Below, piece after piece: positions 12,704 to 25,047 of a stretch of 64,000 nucleotides of DNA. A program made the translations under genes and the position numbers. The first letter of the stretch is position 1. The number at the start of each line of letters is the position of its first letter. Source of the DNA: Syncephalis plumigaleata (taxonomy: Eukaryota; Zoopagomycota; Zoopagomycetes; Zoopagales; Piptocephalidaceae); the NCBI GenBank assembly GCA_025201365.1, contig JAIXMF010000015.1, positions 248,001-312,000 on the forward strand, read 5' to 3'. The notes beneath the pieces are model-generated. The model was given only the letters and a program-made list of their open reading frames with translations. It ran no database searches and had not been told where the DNA came from.

Positions 12704-15700
12704 ATGTTGTACTTTCTCCTACTCTTTACATTCTGCCTTGTTGCCACGCTATTTGGCGTGAAACTATTGGCACGATGGCTACTTGCTCGGTTCGGTTGTC
12801 GGGTGGGTCGTATCGGTTGGTTGCACCTACGTGATATTGAATTACGCGTACAAAGCGGACATAGTGACTATGAAACGGCAATGCGTCTCACTATTGGCAC
12901 GGCCGGTCTACGTTTTACGTGGCAACATCTACGATGGATCCATTTGGTGATATCCGATATTCAAGTGGCAGTCGATCCTGTAGCCATCATTGAAACTAGT
13001 AAGCAACAGACAGCTAAACATTAGAAGACGAAGAGGAGAGGAAGACGAATACAACTATGGGAAGCGTCAAAACGTGTCAGCACTACGACCATCTCGATTG
13101 ATCCAAGCATTCAACAAGAAGCAGACTAGCCACCACACATCCGTCAAGATCCTTATTCGATATTAGTGATCAAGAAGCCACATCAGCCATGGAGAATTCG
13201 ACACATTATTCTCGTGCCAGTAACAATAACAATAATGATCGTCATCGTAATGAACGCTCCTCTCCTCCCAAGTATATGACATATGTTGCATGGCTAGCTA
13301 TTCGATTCTCTAATTGGATCGGGTTAATCGTGGAACAGATTCAATTCTCGATGATGGGTACCACAGCACCGGATATCACCATTCAATTTGATAGAATCAT
13401 GCTCACCAGTACTATTTTCCAACTCGGTCTACGTGATGGTAGCGAGATGCTATCCTTCGAGGGTAGGGTTGATCTATGGGGTATTGCGTTGAAAACCCAT
13501 CTATTACCGGATATGCCACCGACTAGCTTGACCTCTGTCGATGCATTCTCCGTCTCGTTAAGTGGCAAGACTCGATTGGATCATGTAAAGGTGGAGCAAC
13601 TGGAACTAGATGTGGATCTAGACAAGGTGGATGTCAATATACGAGCTATTCTTCATTGTATAGATTCCATACAATCATCACTACTTAGTAAGATGAATAA
13701 CAACAACAGTGCTACTTCTAATAATAATAGTAGTAGTAGTATATCACTTACTAAACAATCACATCAACATCCACTTCATCATCACCCGATATATTATCAT
13801 TATTAAGCAAGGCCAAATTGGATATACGACGGTGACCTTAATCTACGCACTCGATGAGAATTATCCGGATACATCACCTACCATCAATGTTAGTTGGCGT
13901 TCCTTTGGTGCACTATTTATTCTACCGCGTTTATCTGAGGTAGGCATGGAGCGTAACGGGTTAATGGACATACAAATGACGACGTGTCGAGTAACCCTAA
14001 AAGACGACACCTGCTATCCATCACGACATCATACACTCGCCTCTATCAATGATATATCGGCACGATTATCGATTGACTTTGTGGACACAACACTATTACG
14101 ATCTCGTACGAGTATCAATGTAGCCTCACCGAAACTACTATTAAATACGAATATACTCTCATTCATCTTATCCTATCGTTCTACATCACCTACAACAGAT
14201 ACTGCTAGTGTAGTAGTAGAAGCAGATAGAGATCAATCAACTACGTCAAGTCCATCGATTATTACGCAGCTATCTACACTACCGCCATTCAATGTGGAAT
14301 TACGTTTAAATCAACCATTACTGACACTATCGAATGCACCTATGGATCATGCAGATACCACATCAATTGTAGATTATTCCGCCATAACATTATGTCCTGA
14401 TCATATTCGACTTTATGGCTCATTGGCACCGCCACCCTCCACTGGACTCACTAGAATGGCCAATGCTACACTTTCACAATTAGCCGGTGGTATCACTATA
14501 GAGGAATCGACAATGACTGTACAAACAACTGATACTGGCAGCACTGGTTCCTCCATTCAATCTGTAGATCCATCTGTGTGTTTCACTTTACCTGAGGCAC
14601 ATCTACAATGGGCCATCGATCCAGTCCTACCGGTGTCACCTATATGGCCTCAAAGGTCATTATCAGGTCGATCTCATTATACAAGTAGTATACCACGTAT
14701 TAATGAACAACTGAAGTGGCTGAACCGCAATTCTCAATTCATGTCAAGTCCATTTGGATGTGGTAGAGATCGACTTGCCCTCCACAAGTATCATGGCTAT
14801 AGGCAGTGTTATGAGTTCATTAACATCGGCATTGTCATCATTGGCATCAACATCAACGACAGCATCAACATCGACATCATCCAAGAAAACACGTCAATCA
14901 AGGAATCCTCCCAATATCGTTATCGTATTTAGAATGCCCAGCATTTCTATTGCAATCTATGGTCCAGGTGATCCTGATGACGTCGAGTCACGCGGTATAT
15001 CTCTACAATGGGGCAATATCGAGTTACAAGTGGAGCATCAAATGCAGCCCAATACCACCGAACCTGTACTCATGGCAAAAGGTGCTCTACAAAGCCTCAG
15101 TGTGCATGCGTTTAAATCAGAGGTACAACCATCACCGATGTTATTACGTCGACGTCGATCGAGTGTGGTACGTCCACTAAGTAGTAATGCAACTAACACG
15201 ACTAGTATCGAGCCATTACTTCTCATCGAGACAATCAACTTCTTCACCGATTCTAATGGAGCACATCAGCCGATTATATGCCATATACCGCATGTCAATA
15301 TTCATATGACGCTGTTGAATCTATACGCGCTAGTGACGGCTATTGCACACTTAACGAAGCTTGCACCATCTTCATCCTCATCTTCTCAATCCAATGTACA
15401 GTCAACTGAGAATGGTAAAGACACTAGTACGACATCTGCTCAACCAGCTACAAATAATGTCAACGATACAGCGACACCACGTTTCATCATCGAACTAATG
15501 TCATTGCAGCTAGACTGGCAACTCGCCAATAATGTTGATCTTACATTTAAATTACGCTGTATACGTAGTCATTACTCGACTAGTTGGTATACCGATATTG
15601 AATCGTGTAGAATGTACGGCTACACGGAGAGGAAAGCAACACGACTTAAACTACTCACACTGCAATCACTAGTGATCACACCACATCAACAGCATTATCA

Positions 15701-18700
15701 AGTAATCAAAGTGATGCGCCATCAACATCCAGTCTAGCCTACACTACCATATCATAGCATCATTATCTCTATCGGTACCGCATCGTTATCGAATGGCCGA
15801 TGTAATCGAGAATATCAACAACACCATCAAATCAGCCAAATACTGTTGGCTCGTGTTCTAACCGGTGCACCACCTGTTCATACTGATACACACGTTGATC
15901 TACCGCGTCTAGAGATTCGTATTGTAGAGCTTCTATTCGAATTACTCGATTCACCCTTCGAAATGGCATTGGCACGTATATTCCGTTTAGGTGTGCCGGA
16001 ACAACGGGAACGACTAGTACGTGAGACTATCATGGAGACTAAACTGGCCGGACTCGAGACGGATACAACGCAGATGGAACTCGCGGTGGATGCTCAACTA
16101 GCTCGTCATTTATTGTTGGAATATAACGCGAATCGTTGGATGACAAAGATGCGTACATCGAATTCAATCGCGAATCAACCGCCACTCATGCGGCTCACGG
16201 GACGTGATGTACTCATTAAATTGGGGCCACCCTCCTTTGGTAGAGATCATCTAGCGGAATGGGTACACACACTAGATCAATGTACACCAGCGGACTACAT
16301 CTACGACTTGTGTATTCTAATGCACTTGTCATTGTCGACCAGTGAACTACTAATACAACTACGCGATCTTCCTAATCCTATTGTTCATTTCCCGCCACCC
16401 TCTTCATCCACATCCAATGGCAATAATAACAATAATAATGGCAGTATGAAGAGTCAAGGTTCCGCGCATCACTACGAGCCTAGCTTTGTATGGGAAGGTG
16501 ATCTTGCCCTATTGGAACAATATCCGCTACCGTGTGCCTTCCGTTACGTATCTGTACCGATTACCGATCGTGTTACTGCCATATCAGCACGTACCATATC
16601 ACCAGTCAAGATATTCACCGATGCCCATATATCCGTGCGTAATCGAGGCGAGACGCGTATATGCTGGGGGCCGTGTATTCAACCGACACTTGCCGAGTTA
16701 AGCCATGTATTCGATACGCTCACCGATCCCAATCCAGATCCTAGTCCTGCACTCGGTTGGTGGGATAAACTGCGTCTTATCCTACACGGTCGATTACGCC
16801 TTGGTTGGCCTCAGTCGGATAAGAGCGGCGGATTGGTGGTACGACTACAGGGTGGTCAGCATCCATGGGAGAAGAATCTACGCAATGCCGGCCTAGCATT
16901 GGTGTGGCGAGACGGGGTTAGCGTCACTTTAGGCGGCGAGCAGCATCTACTCGAATTCCATAGCAAAGAGTTCCTCATGGCCATTCCTGATTCGAGTCTG
17001 CCATCCAATGAACGTGGCTCGACTAAATTTACTAAAACGCTGCTACGATTAGCGGGTGATGTCACCATTGGTTTAGCAATGCGATTGGATAAACCCGATG
17101 ACATTGATGATTGGGTGCCACATCATGAGATTGTCACGCGTATGTCGTCCTTTACTACCACACCTGTAAGTGTATTCATATTCTATATGAATGTGTACTA
17201 ATACTAAATGACTATTTATTATTAGAATCATGATAGCTTTAGAGGATATAGAGCAGGCAAGGTGCATATGCAATTTGTATTCGAAGCAAATCAAACGAGC
17301 ACGTCCTCTACCATGAATAGCGTTCATTTAACGCCACAGGCCACGCAACACTTTTTGTCGTTTATCGAGTTGTTTGGTGCCGAGAAGTCACCGCCTATTC
17401 GAATGGGACGATTATTTCCTGATGTTACGAGTAAACCGCCTAATTTCGGTCGTCATTTGGCCAGTCTACGCTTTACCTTTGCTCTATCGCCGTTTACACT
17501 AGGCTATTTCATACGAGATGAAACGACGACCACTGCCATGTCACAACCGAAACAACCACTACGTCGTACACGCACTGCTACCATGGCCACAAATGCTTCT
17601 ACCGACAATGACAACGATAACAATGGTAAACACGAGCAGGGCAATGAATCAACCACACGCAGCGGTAATGGTAGTGATCCCATGAGTAATAATGCGAATA
17701 ATGCTCATGAGGGTGATGGTGGCACGTCTATCGATGATGGGACATCGAGCGAGATATCACATTGCGTGGTGTCAAGGCACGCGTCGATCGATTCGATCTT
17801 GAATTGGTGATGGAACAATACGAGAAGACAAAGGCGGAATTGCCAGAACACTCGATGATGAAGACGGGATTCGGTATACAGGATGTTATGGTGGATGTGG
17901 CAACACTAGACGCGCGTACTATCATGGTGAATCAAGTGGAATACGATCTCAGTTGTCATGAACGGTTAGACATGGCTTGTATGTTAGAGGAAATAGATCT
18001 ACTGGATGATGATGACAACAACCACGAAGATGGTGAAGATATGCTGCATACTCAGAATGAGGAAAATCAATACGAGCAAGAAATGGAGAAACTACGCGTG
18101 CTAGAAGCGTGGATGGATACCGATGATCTGGAGGATATTGATATGCCCTACATCAGTAGGATAGGTAGTGCTAAGGTGACGCCATTTATATTTGCACCGC
18201 GTACCATCTATTTCAAACAAGGTAAAAGCACCTCGGCTATCAATCGATTATCCATGGCGGGTAAAGGTAAGCCAGTTAACTTTATAATATGATAGTGCAG
18301 TGTATACTAATCAAACGGTAGATGTACGAGATATTCAACTGGGTATATTCGAGGAACGTCGTTCTGTTATTATGGCGGATATATCAAGACAAACTGCCTG
18401 TTGGAGGAGTTGTATCAGCGAACATTACCAACGGCATCGAATGAACGATCTCATCGACGAGCGGAACTTAGTCGGCTCAAAGCCAACCTAAAGATTGCCG
18501 CACAACAGTTGACGGTCGTTGAACGACACCTGGCCCAGCTGGAGAGTAACGATGAGGAAGGACAACAAGCGCCGGTATTCACTCGTCATACATCGGGCGA
18601 TAGTGTATCGGAACACGAGGAAGAGACGTCTAGACCCTACGACATGATGGACAACGACAAGGCATCTCAGTCCGGACTGGATTCATTCGACCATCGTTGG

Positions 18701-21700
18701 GTGGTGCATAACGCGCATATTATATGGAATGTAGAAGTGCGCAATCAAATGTTCCGATACACGCGACTATTAACACGACAGCATGCAATACGCTACTACA
18801 TGACAGCTACCGCGGTGAAAGCTATACGCGATACGGCACGTAAGATTATGCGTAATAATGAACGCGCATTATCTATTGATAATTCTATCATGGCATCCTC
18901 TCGACAACAACGGAAACGACAACGGAAACGACGATATCAAGAGGAGCGGCATTTATCGAGAGATAGCATGAGCGAAGATGAAGACGATGAAGACGAGGAC
19001 GAAGACGATGATCAAAGCATGGATGATTCATTCTACCGAAGAGAGTCCGAGGAATATTCACCGGAAGACTTGATTAGACAACTATTAGGCGATGATGCAC
19101 CACCTACTTATCCAACTAGTCCTACTACTATGACTGACGCTAATACGTTATCGCAGTCGGATAAAGTAGATACAGAACAGCATAATATTGACGATGATGA
19201 TGACGATGATGATCATAGTAGTATACATCCCACTGGACTAGATGACTATGAGGTTGATCACAGTCTACTGGTCATGTTCACTTATCCTCAGGTCAGCTTC
19301 CAAAGTGGACAGGATAACTCGACACTCGTATTTCTATCTGCTGAACAAATTCAACTGGAATCACTTTCTATATTGGATCCATTCGCCGAGAATAATACAT
19401 CGAATTATCTGGTGAAGACACGTAATATTCTACACATTAAGGATATTCAAGTGTTCGTGGCACATCGTGTACATTGTATGGCACGATCACGATCATCGCT
19501 AACATTGCAGTATGGATCCAGTCGTAATAAATGGCAGGATTGGCTACCGGTGGATGTACTCGTAGATTACGATGGTGAATCAGGACCATTCCAACGTGTC
19601 GTGTCACGCGCATCTGCCACGTTATACCATGATAAACGTAATCCATTACGATTTACGGCACAATCCACATCGAATGATCATATCAGTGGTAATGGTGCTG
19701 CTACCGCTACTACTGTTAGATCACCAACTACACCCAACTCACCATCCAATAACAACAACAATCATGGCAGTAGTAATACAACACCATGGTCTATGCATAC
19801 CGATAATGAATACGATGGAGATCAAGGAGAGACGGTGACCGATATGCTATTTATACATTTGCCTGCTTTGGTATTCTCAGCAGATGCACTACAATTCGCT
19901 AGTATCTGGTCGGTAGCCAATGATCTATTAGCCTATCGTGAACCCGATGAACATTTGGATCAAATCAACAATATTCTATTGGCATCTGAATCGAATGATT
20001 ACGCAGTCATTGTTGACACGATACTCGACATGCAAGAGAAGATTAACGGGTTACGACAAGTGATTGAACGCTATCTACTTGATCGTCATTTACTACTCGA
20101 TAATAACATGATGAACGATCAATATTATGGCGAGGATTTTGCACGCTTAATAGATCAACATCGATCGATGCGTGAGGCACTCTACGTTATTGTCACCACT
20201 ATGATACGTGCACAACAATTGCGAGAACGACGTAGACAAGCCACCAAGACGGTCATTCGTACGGTGATGAATGCCGATCGTGTCGTATGGCTAATGGTAG
20301 ACGACGACTCGAAGGATCCACTATGCGAATGCACGCTATACCACGCGAATCTCGTATGGGTGATGGGCGATGATCAGTCGAGTAGTAATACACTCGAGAT
20401 AGATCGGCTGGAGGTCATTGATCGAATGCCAAAAGCGTATTTCGTAGAATTACTCTATCCATTGATACCGGAGGGAAGAACCGTGGACTTTACACGACGT
20501 AAAATGTTACGTGTCCATTGGCGAGAACTGGCACCTGTTGCCGGTATTAATGTGATAGAACACTTTGAAGTGAATCTATACCCGTGTATTGTACGACTCA
20601 CTCAGGAGGTGGGTAGACGTATCATGGCGTATGCCTTTCCTGAGAAACAACGACTACGCCTACATCAGGAGAGTATGCTGCATGCGAGACGTGCAACAAC
20701 CACAACAGCAACAACAGCGAGTGGTTATCCATTAATTGTTACAGAAGAGACGGGATCATCCCTGCCGACAAATGATGATTCTACGGGCAATACTAGTCTA
20801 ACAGGACAAATGCTACGTGAAGAGCCGGAATCATTAGATGACAATAATGTTGCTAGTAGTAATAATGGTCAATTAGCATTGAATACACATGGTATTACAC
20901 GTCAACGAACAATGACCCGTCGATCTACAGTAATGACAAACACGGGAGATGATGACGCACTCAGCACTGCAGGCAATAGTAGACAATCACGTCAACGATC
21001 GAGATCGGTTATTAGATCGGCCACCATTATTGGTAATCGACAATATCGATCATTAACACAAATGCGCACAAGAGCATCTGAGAATCGTACGTTCATTTAT
21101 GTTAAAGTACCAAGTACGCAATTATGTCTTAGTTATCGGGTAAGTGATACATGTTTATTGACGAGTATGCCAATGATGATGATTAACCATAGAAATGATA
21201 TAGGGACGTAAGGAGAAGGATATATCTAATCTAAATGATTTTGTATTTAATCTGCCCACATTTGAGTATCGTAACAAGACATGTACTTCGTTAGAATTGC
21301 TACTACAAGTGAAGAAAGGTAAGCATCAAATGAGACATGTTACTACTAATACTAATACTAATGGAATGTGTTAGATATTATATGGCGTTTATTGTCGCAT
21401 ACCGGTTCATTGGTCAAGGGTAAACTATTCAATAGTCGACCTAAACAACAAATAGCATCGCATCTCAAGAGTGGCGCATTGATGAACGCACCTCGACGAT
21501 CAAGTTCAATGCTTCGATCTGATCCTAATACTACTACTACTAGTAATACTGCTAATACTACTAGTAATAGTTCAACGGATGGTACACCCAATACCAATGA
21601 TGAACTAGGTGCCTCATCCAGTTATTCTAGTGCTGCTTTCCCTGACAGCATGGTAATGCAACGTACTAGGGCATTATTACACGTTGAACCAGGTACCACC

Positions 21701-22045
21701 ATGAAGAAGCGTCCATCCATGTTATTACGCGCACTATCCACGCAGAGTGAAGAAGGCACGGATAAAACCGAATCAGCAGAGGAAGGTGAACCAGAGATCG
21801 ATGAAGGATCAGAGGGCGGGGCAAGAGGATTAGAGGAAGAGAACGATGACGAGGATAGTGAAATGATGAAAGGCACGGCCATGCTACGTGAATCGAGTGC
21901 CTCTAGTAATCCATCGTCGTCCTCGTCATTATCCGTGATGGGACAAGGTAACTCGCATATGGCGACATCCCTACGACAAAGTAGATCGAATGATCAGAAA
22001 TCACGCTTATTATTCGGCAAACTGTATCATGCACAAAATGATTAA
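12704..22045 (+). CDS. FMP27: FMP27/Hobbit/SABRE family bridge-like lipid transfer protein
   Basis: Very large protein of the repeating beta-groove family, proposed to carry lipids at ER-plasma membrane or ER-mitochondria contacts. The N-terminus has one membrane anchor (MLYFLLLFTFCLVATLFGV) followed by the groove-opening GWLHLRDIEL. The family motif GFWDK appears as ALGWWDKLRLILHGRLRL near 16.75-16.79 kb. The C-terminal half has LTPQATQHFLSFIELFGAE, NFGRHLASLRFTFALSP and LRGVKARVDRFDLELV. The end has DFVFNLPTFEYRNKT and WRLLSHTGSLVKGKL, all FMP27 C-terminal hallmarks. Clear introns are 17166-17225, 21140-21203 and 21319-21374, with a possible 34-nt intron at 18267-18300. The frame otherwise shifts without introns near 13831, 14756, 17762 and 18395, each mended by one base in a short homopolymer. 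13025-13190 and 15738-15845 are unresolved. About 3,000 residues matches the family. Asn/Ser/Asp-rich inserts interrupt it, and the C-terminal tail is acidic. Confidence 0.88.
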
Positions 22046-22141
22046 CTGATCAACGAATACTAATGTAGTCTAGTTGATAGATAGGTCTACATAAACCATT
22101 TATTTGAATAAAGTGTTATATTTGTATCTTTTTACGATGTA

Positions 22142-23784
22142 CTATTGTGATTTCTTTGTGGTTGCTATTGGCAATGATTCTGCAGTAGATAAGGATACGG
22201 TAGATTTTGTGTTATTAGTAGCAGGTGCACTACTACTACTACTAGTACTAGTAGTACTAGGTGTTGCTGACTCTTGATATGGATTATTCTGTTTAATCCA
22301 TCTATAATATCATTATAGGAATCATAATCATGTTATAATCAAGTAATATTCCATTGACTTGTATCAAAATGACTTACGATCGTAATGATGGGAAACGTGG
22401 CTCAATACGCGATGATAGATAAATGTCACCAGGTCCTTCTATACGAAATAGTTTCTAATTATTCAATAAATAGTTAATACTATGTGTTATAGAATTGATT
22501 ATATATATTGTATTATAGTTACCTCGTTACCGATGAAACGACGAATAAACTGATAAGCACCGAATAGATATTCTAATGCTTTGTTAACAATTCTATAATG
22601 ACTACTGAGCCATGTGGGTCGTGTTAAATCTTTACTACGTAATGTAGGAGTGATTGTAGCTAATGCCAAATCCCAAGCAACAATACGTCTAATAGGTATA
22701 ATGAATGAATAAACAGTCATCTCAATGCAATATTCATCAACTCACCTTGGTTCTATGTAGTATACTTCACCGGGTGCTAATCCTAAACGGTAAATACCGC
22801 CATAAGCATTAAGAACAACTTGACCACGACCAGAAACACGTCGATTAATTTGTCTATCAATACGCTAATAGTAAAGCATTAGTAATGATGATTACTAGTA
22901 TTATAGTGTATTCATTTACCCATCCAAATCCACCAATTGATAATCGATTGTTAGTTTACCGGCATAGGCTACAATGGCACCACGACGTGCCACTAATTCT
23001 ATAGTGCCATCCAGTGAGAGTAGAGCTAGATCACCGAGACGCGGTGGTGCCAATAGAAGATCACCCGATGAACCATTTGTACGATACTAAATGAGCATAG
23101 AATACAATTATTAAATAATAGCTCTAGTTATTACTCCATTACTGTTACTGTACCTCATCCATAAATAATGGATCACCCATAACACGACCCATCACGGCAG
23201 AGGATAGACCGCCATAGAGTGGTCGATGAAATGTCAGCTAAGTAATAATAATAATGAGTCTAATGAAATGATCATCTGTAGATTAACGTACATTAGGAGA
23301 GTGACCGACTACAATCCCTGGTGATAGACGTACTGCTGTATGAGGTGGTAGATGTGCCATCATAATTGCACCTATACACTCGTTCATGTTAATTATAGGA
23401 AATATCACAAGTTTACGAGTAAATACATACCTGGACCAGCATTGACTAGTTCAAAACTAGCAGTGGCAGGTTCACTTGGATGTTTCGGTGCCGTATCAAT
23501 ATCTTATTCATATTAGTATGGAATAAAGCTATTTCATAATAAGAGGTGTATTTACCAGGTTGAACATGATTAATACGCGTAGCTACTGCGTCAGAAGAGA
23601 CAGGTGAGGCATCTTTGTCACGTCCCTTAAGATTACTCTTTAATTCTTTGGGTGGAGCTACAGGTTGTGGATTATAGGAGAGTGCTGCATAGTTACGTAT
23701 CATACTCCATGAACGATGTTGACTAACTGATACAAATAGACCAACATATTTATTGCTGGTTATTGTCGCTGTTTGGCGTAACAT
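22142..23784 (-). CDS. AIM24: AIM24 family mitochondrial protein
   Basis: Homologue of Altered Inheritance of Mitochondria 24, an inner-membrane protein linked to MICOS and respiratory complex stability in yeast. The start at 23784 (MLRQTATITSNKYVGLFV) gives a basic, hydroxyl-rich N-terminus suited to mitochondrial import. The body is the TRAP-like beta fold of the family. Recognisable parts are AHLPPHTAVRLSPGIVVGHS, LTFHRPLYGGLSSAVMG and ALLSLDGTIELVARRGAIVA, then VSGRGQVVLNAYGGIYRLGL and GEVYYIEPRRIVAWDLALA. About eight exons are joined by GT-AG introns. The tail after PGDIYLSSRIEPRFPSL is Ser/Thr-rich and poorly conserved, stopping at TAG 22142-22144. The gene converges on the FMP27-like gene with only about 95 bases between stops. 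Confidence 0.82.
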
Positions 23785-23977
23785 GACGATAAACTAGGAT
23801 CATATATCGTGTCAATGAATCAAGGAAAAGAAGAGGTGAACTAATAGAGTGTCTTCAATGCAAGCAATACAGGCTTTTTCCATCCAATTTACGCAGTTAG
23901 CCTTCTGTTTTACGAATAAATGATATTTAACACTTACAAGGACTCCTGTATTTTAGACGATTGACGATACAACCTGG

Positions 23978-24165
23978 TTAATTTGTTTTTTGATGTTTGG
24001 ATCCCTCTTGGCCTTGTCCCTCTTGATCTTGATCTTCATTTAGTGAATGCTTGGCGGATGTACTAGGCTCAGGAGGAGAAACGGCACTCGTTGGAATTGT
24101 GTTGGAATACCCATGTCCTTACGAACACTGCGAATAATCTGAATGAAGTTCAGACATGCAGCCAT
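23978..24165 (-). CDS. Possible small protein gene (about 62 residues)
   Basis: From ATG 24163-24165 the frame reads MAACLNFIQIIRSVRKDMGI, then changes frame about 20 codons in. Adding one A to the AA near 24102 lets it continue as PTSAVSPPEPSTSAKHSLNE and an acidic Gln/Glu-rich tail to TAA 23978-23980. The same kind of slip occurs in the conserved genes nearby, which supports a real reading frame. The opening resembles an amphipathic helix. No family is recognised, upstream exons may exist, and the position is inside the divergent promoter region between AIM24 and the VHS-GAT gene. Confidence 0.3.
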
Positions 24166-25047
24166 ATCCCGATTCCAACACGATAATCAATAGCTACTTG
24201 TAGTACATGACATGGCAATATCCAACTATACTAGTACACTTGTATCGTCTATCTTATAGAATTGATGATGATAGTTATCGCTATCAATAAATGATCCATT
24301 ACTGAATACTGAATTGTTATTATTATCATGCTGTATCAATTGGCATTTCTACAGTGATAATGGTGTTAATAATTGTGTAAATCTATTTATTAGTAAACTG
24401 CAAAAGTGTGGTGCGGACACATCGTCTCCATAAGACATTAATTAAAAAAAGTATATAATTCACGATGTCGCTTGCAATACCTTTGCGGTTGCATTGCACG
24501 TTTGTATGTTGTGACTTACCTAACCAGATATTCATACATATATAAGCTTCTACGAAGCACGTAAATTATAATAAAATAAGTTCCGTTTTTGAAATAGTTT
24601 GTGTGTGTGTCCTATCGTTGTCCCTAGTCAGAGTTGGCTAGTGTTCTTTATACGTAGAGAGAGAAAGCTGTACGAGTGTACAGTTAGGAAAGAGTTACAC
24701 GACGGATTATTACGAGCGATTCATTAAGCCTAGTTACATTACCGCCCAACGAGCTAGGAGAAGCAACATGGCAACCCACGCCAGACCTGTCAATAACCCC
24801 CCGCCACAAAAGTGAAAAGATAAATGCGCAAATTGGATGGAAAAACACTGTAATGTAACAGTAACAATATGAGGATCAAGTGTCTGCTGTATTTGTTTTG
24901 AGTTGCATCAATGACTACATTAATCGATATTCACCTTCTTGTCAGTCATAAATTAACTTGAACTACTTCTCTATTTGAACTCGCTAGATTATTTCCATTA
25001 TTTCCACCTTACCCAAACATATTGCCTTGCTTTTGAATTCCTCACTG
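24166..25047. other. Intergenic and promoter region of the VHS-GAT gene
   Basis: AT-rich, with scattered simple sequence and a short (GT)n near 24600. No coding frame is supported. CT-rich sequence at about 24.95-25.04 kb directly precedes the VHS-GAT start codon. Confidence 0.4.
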
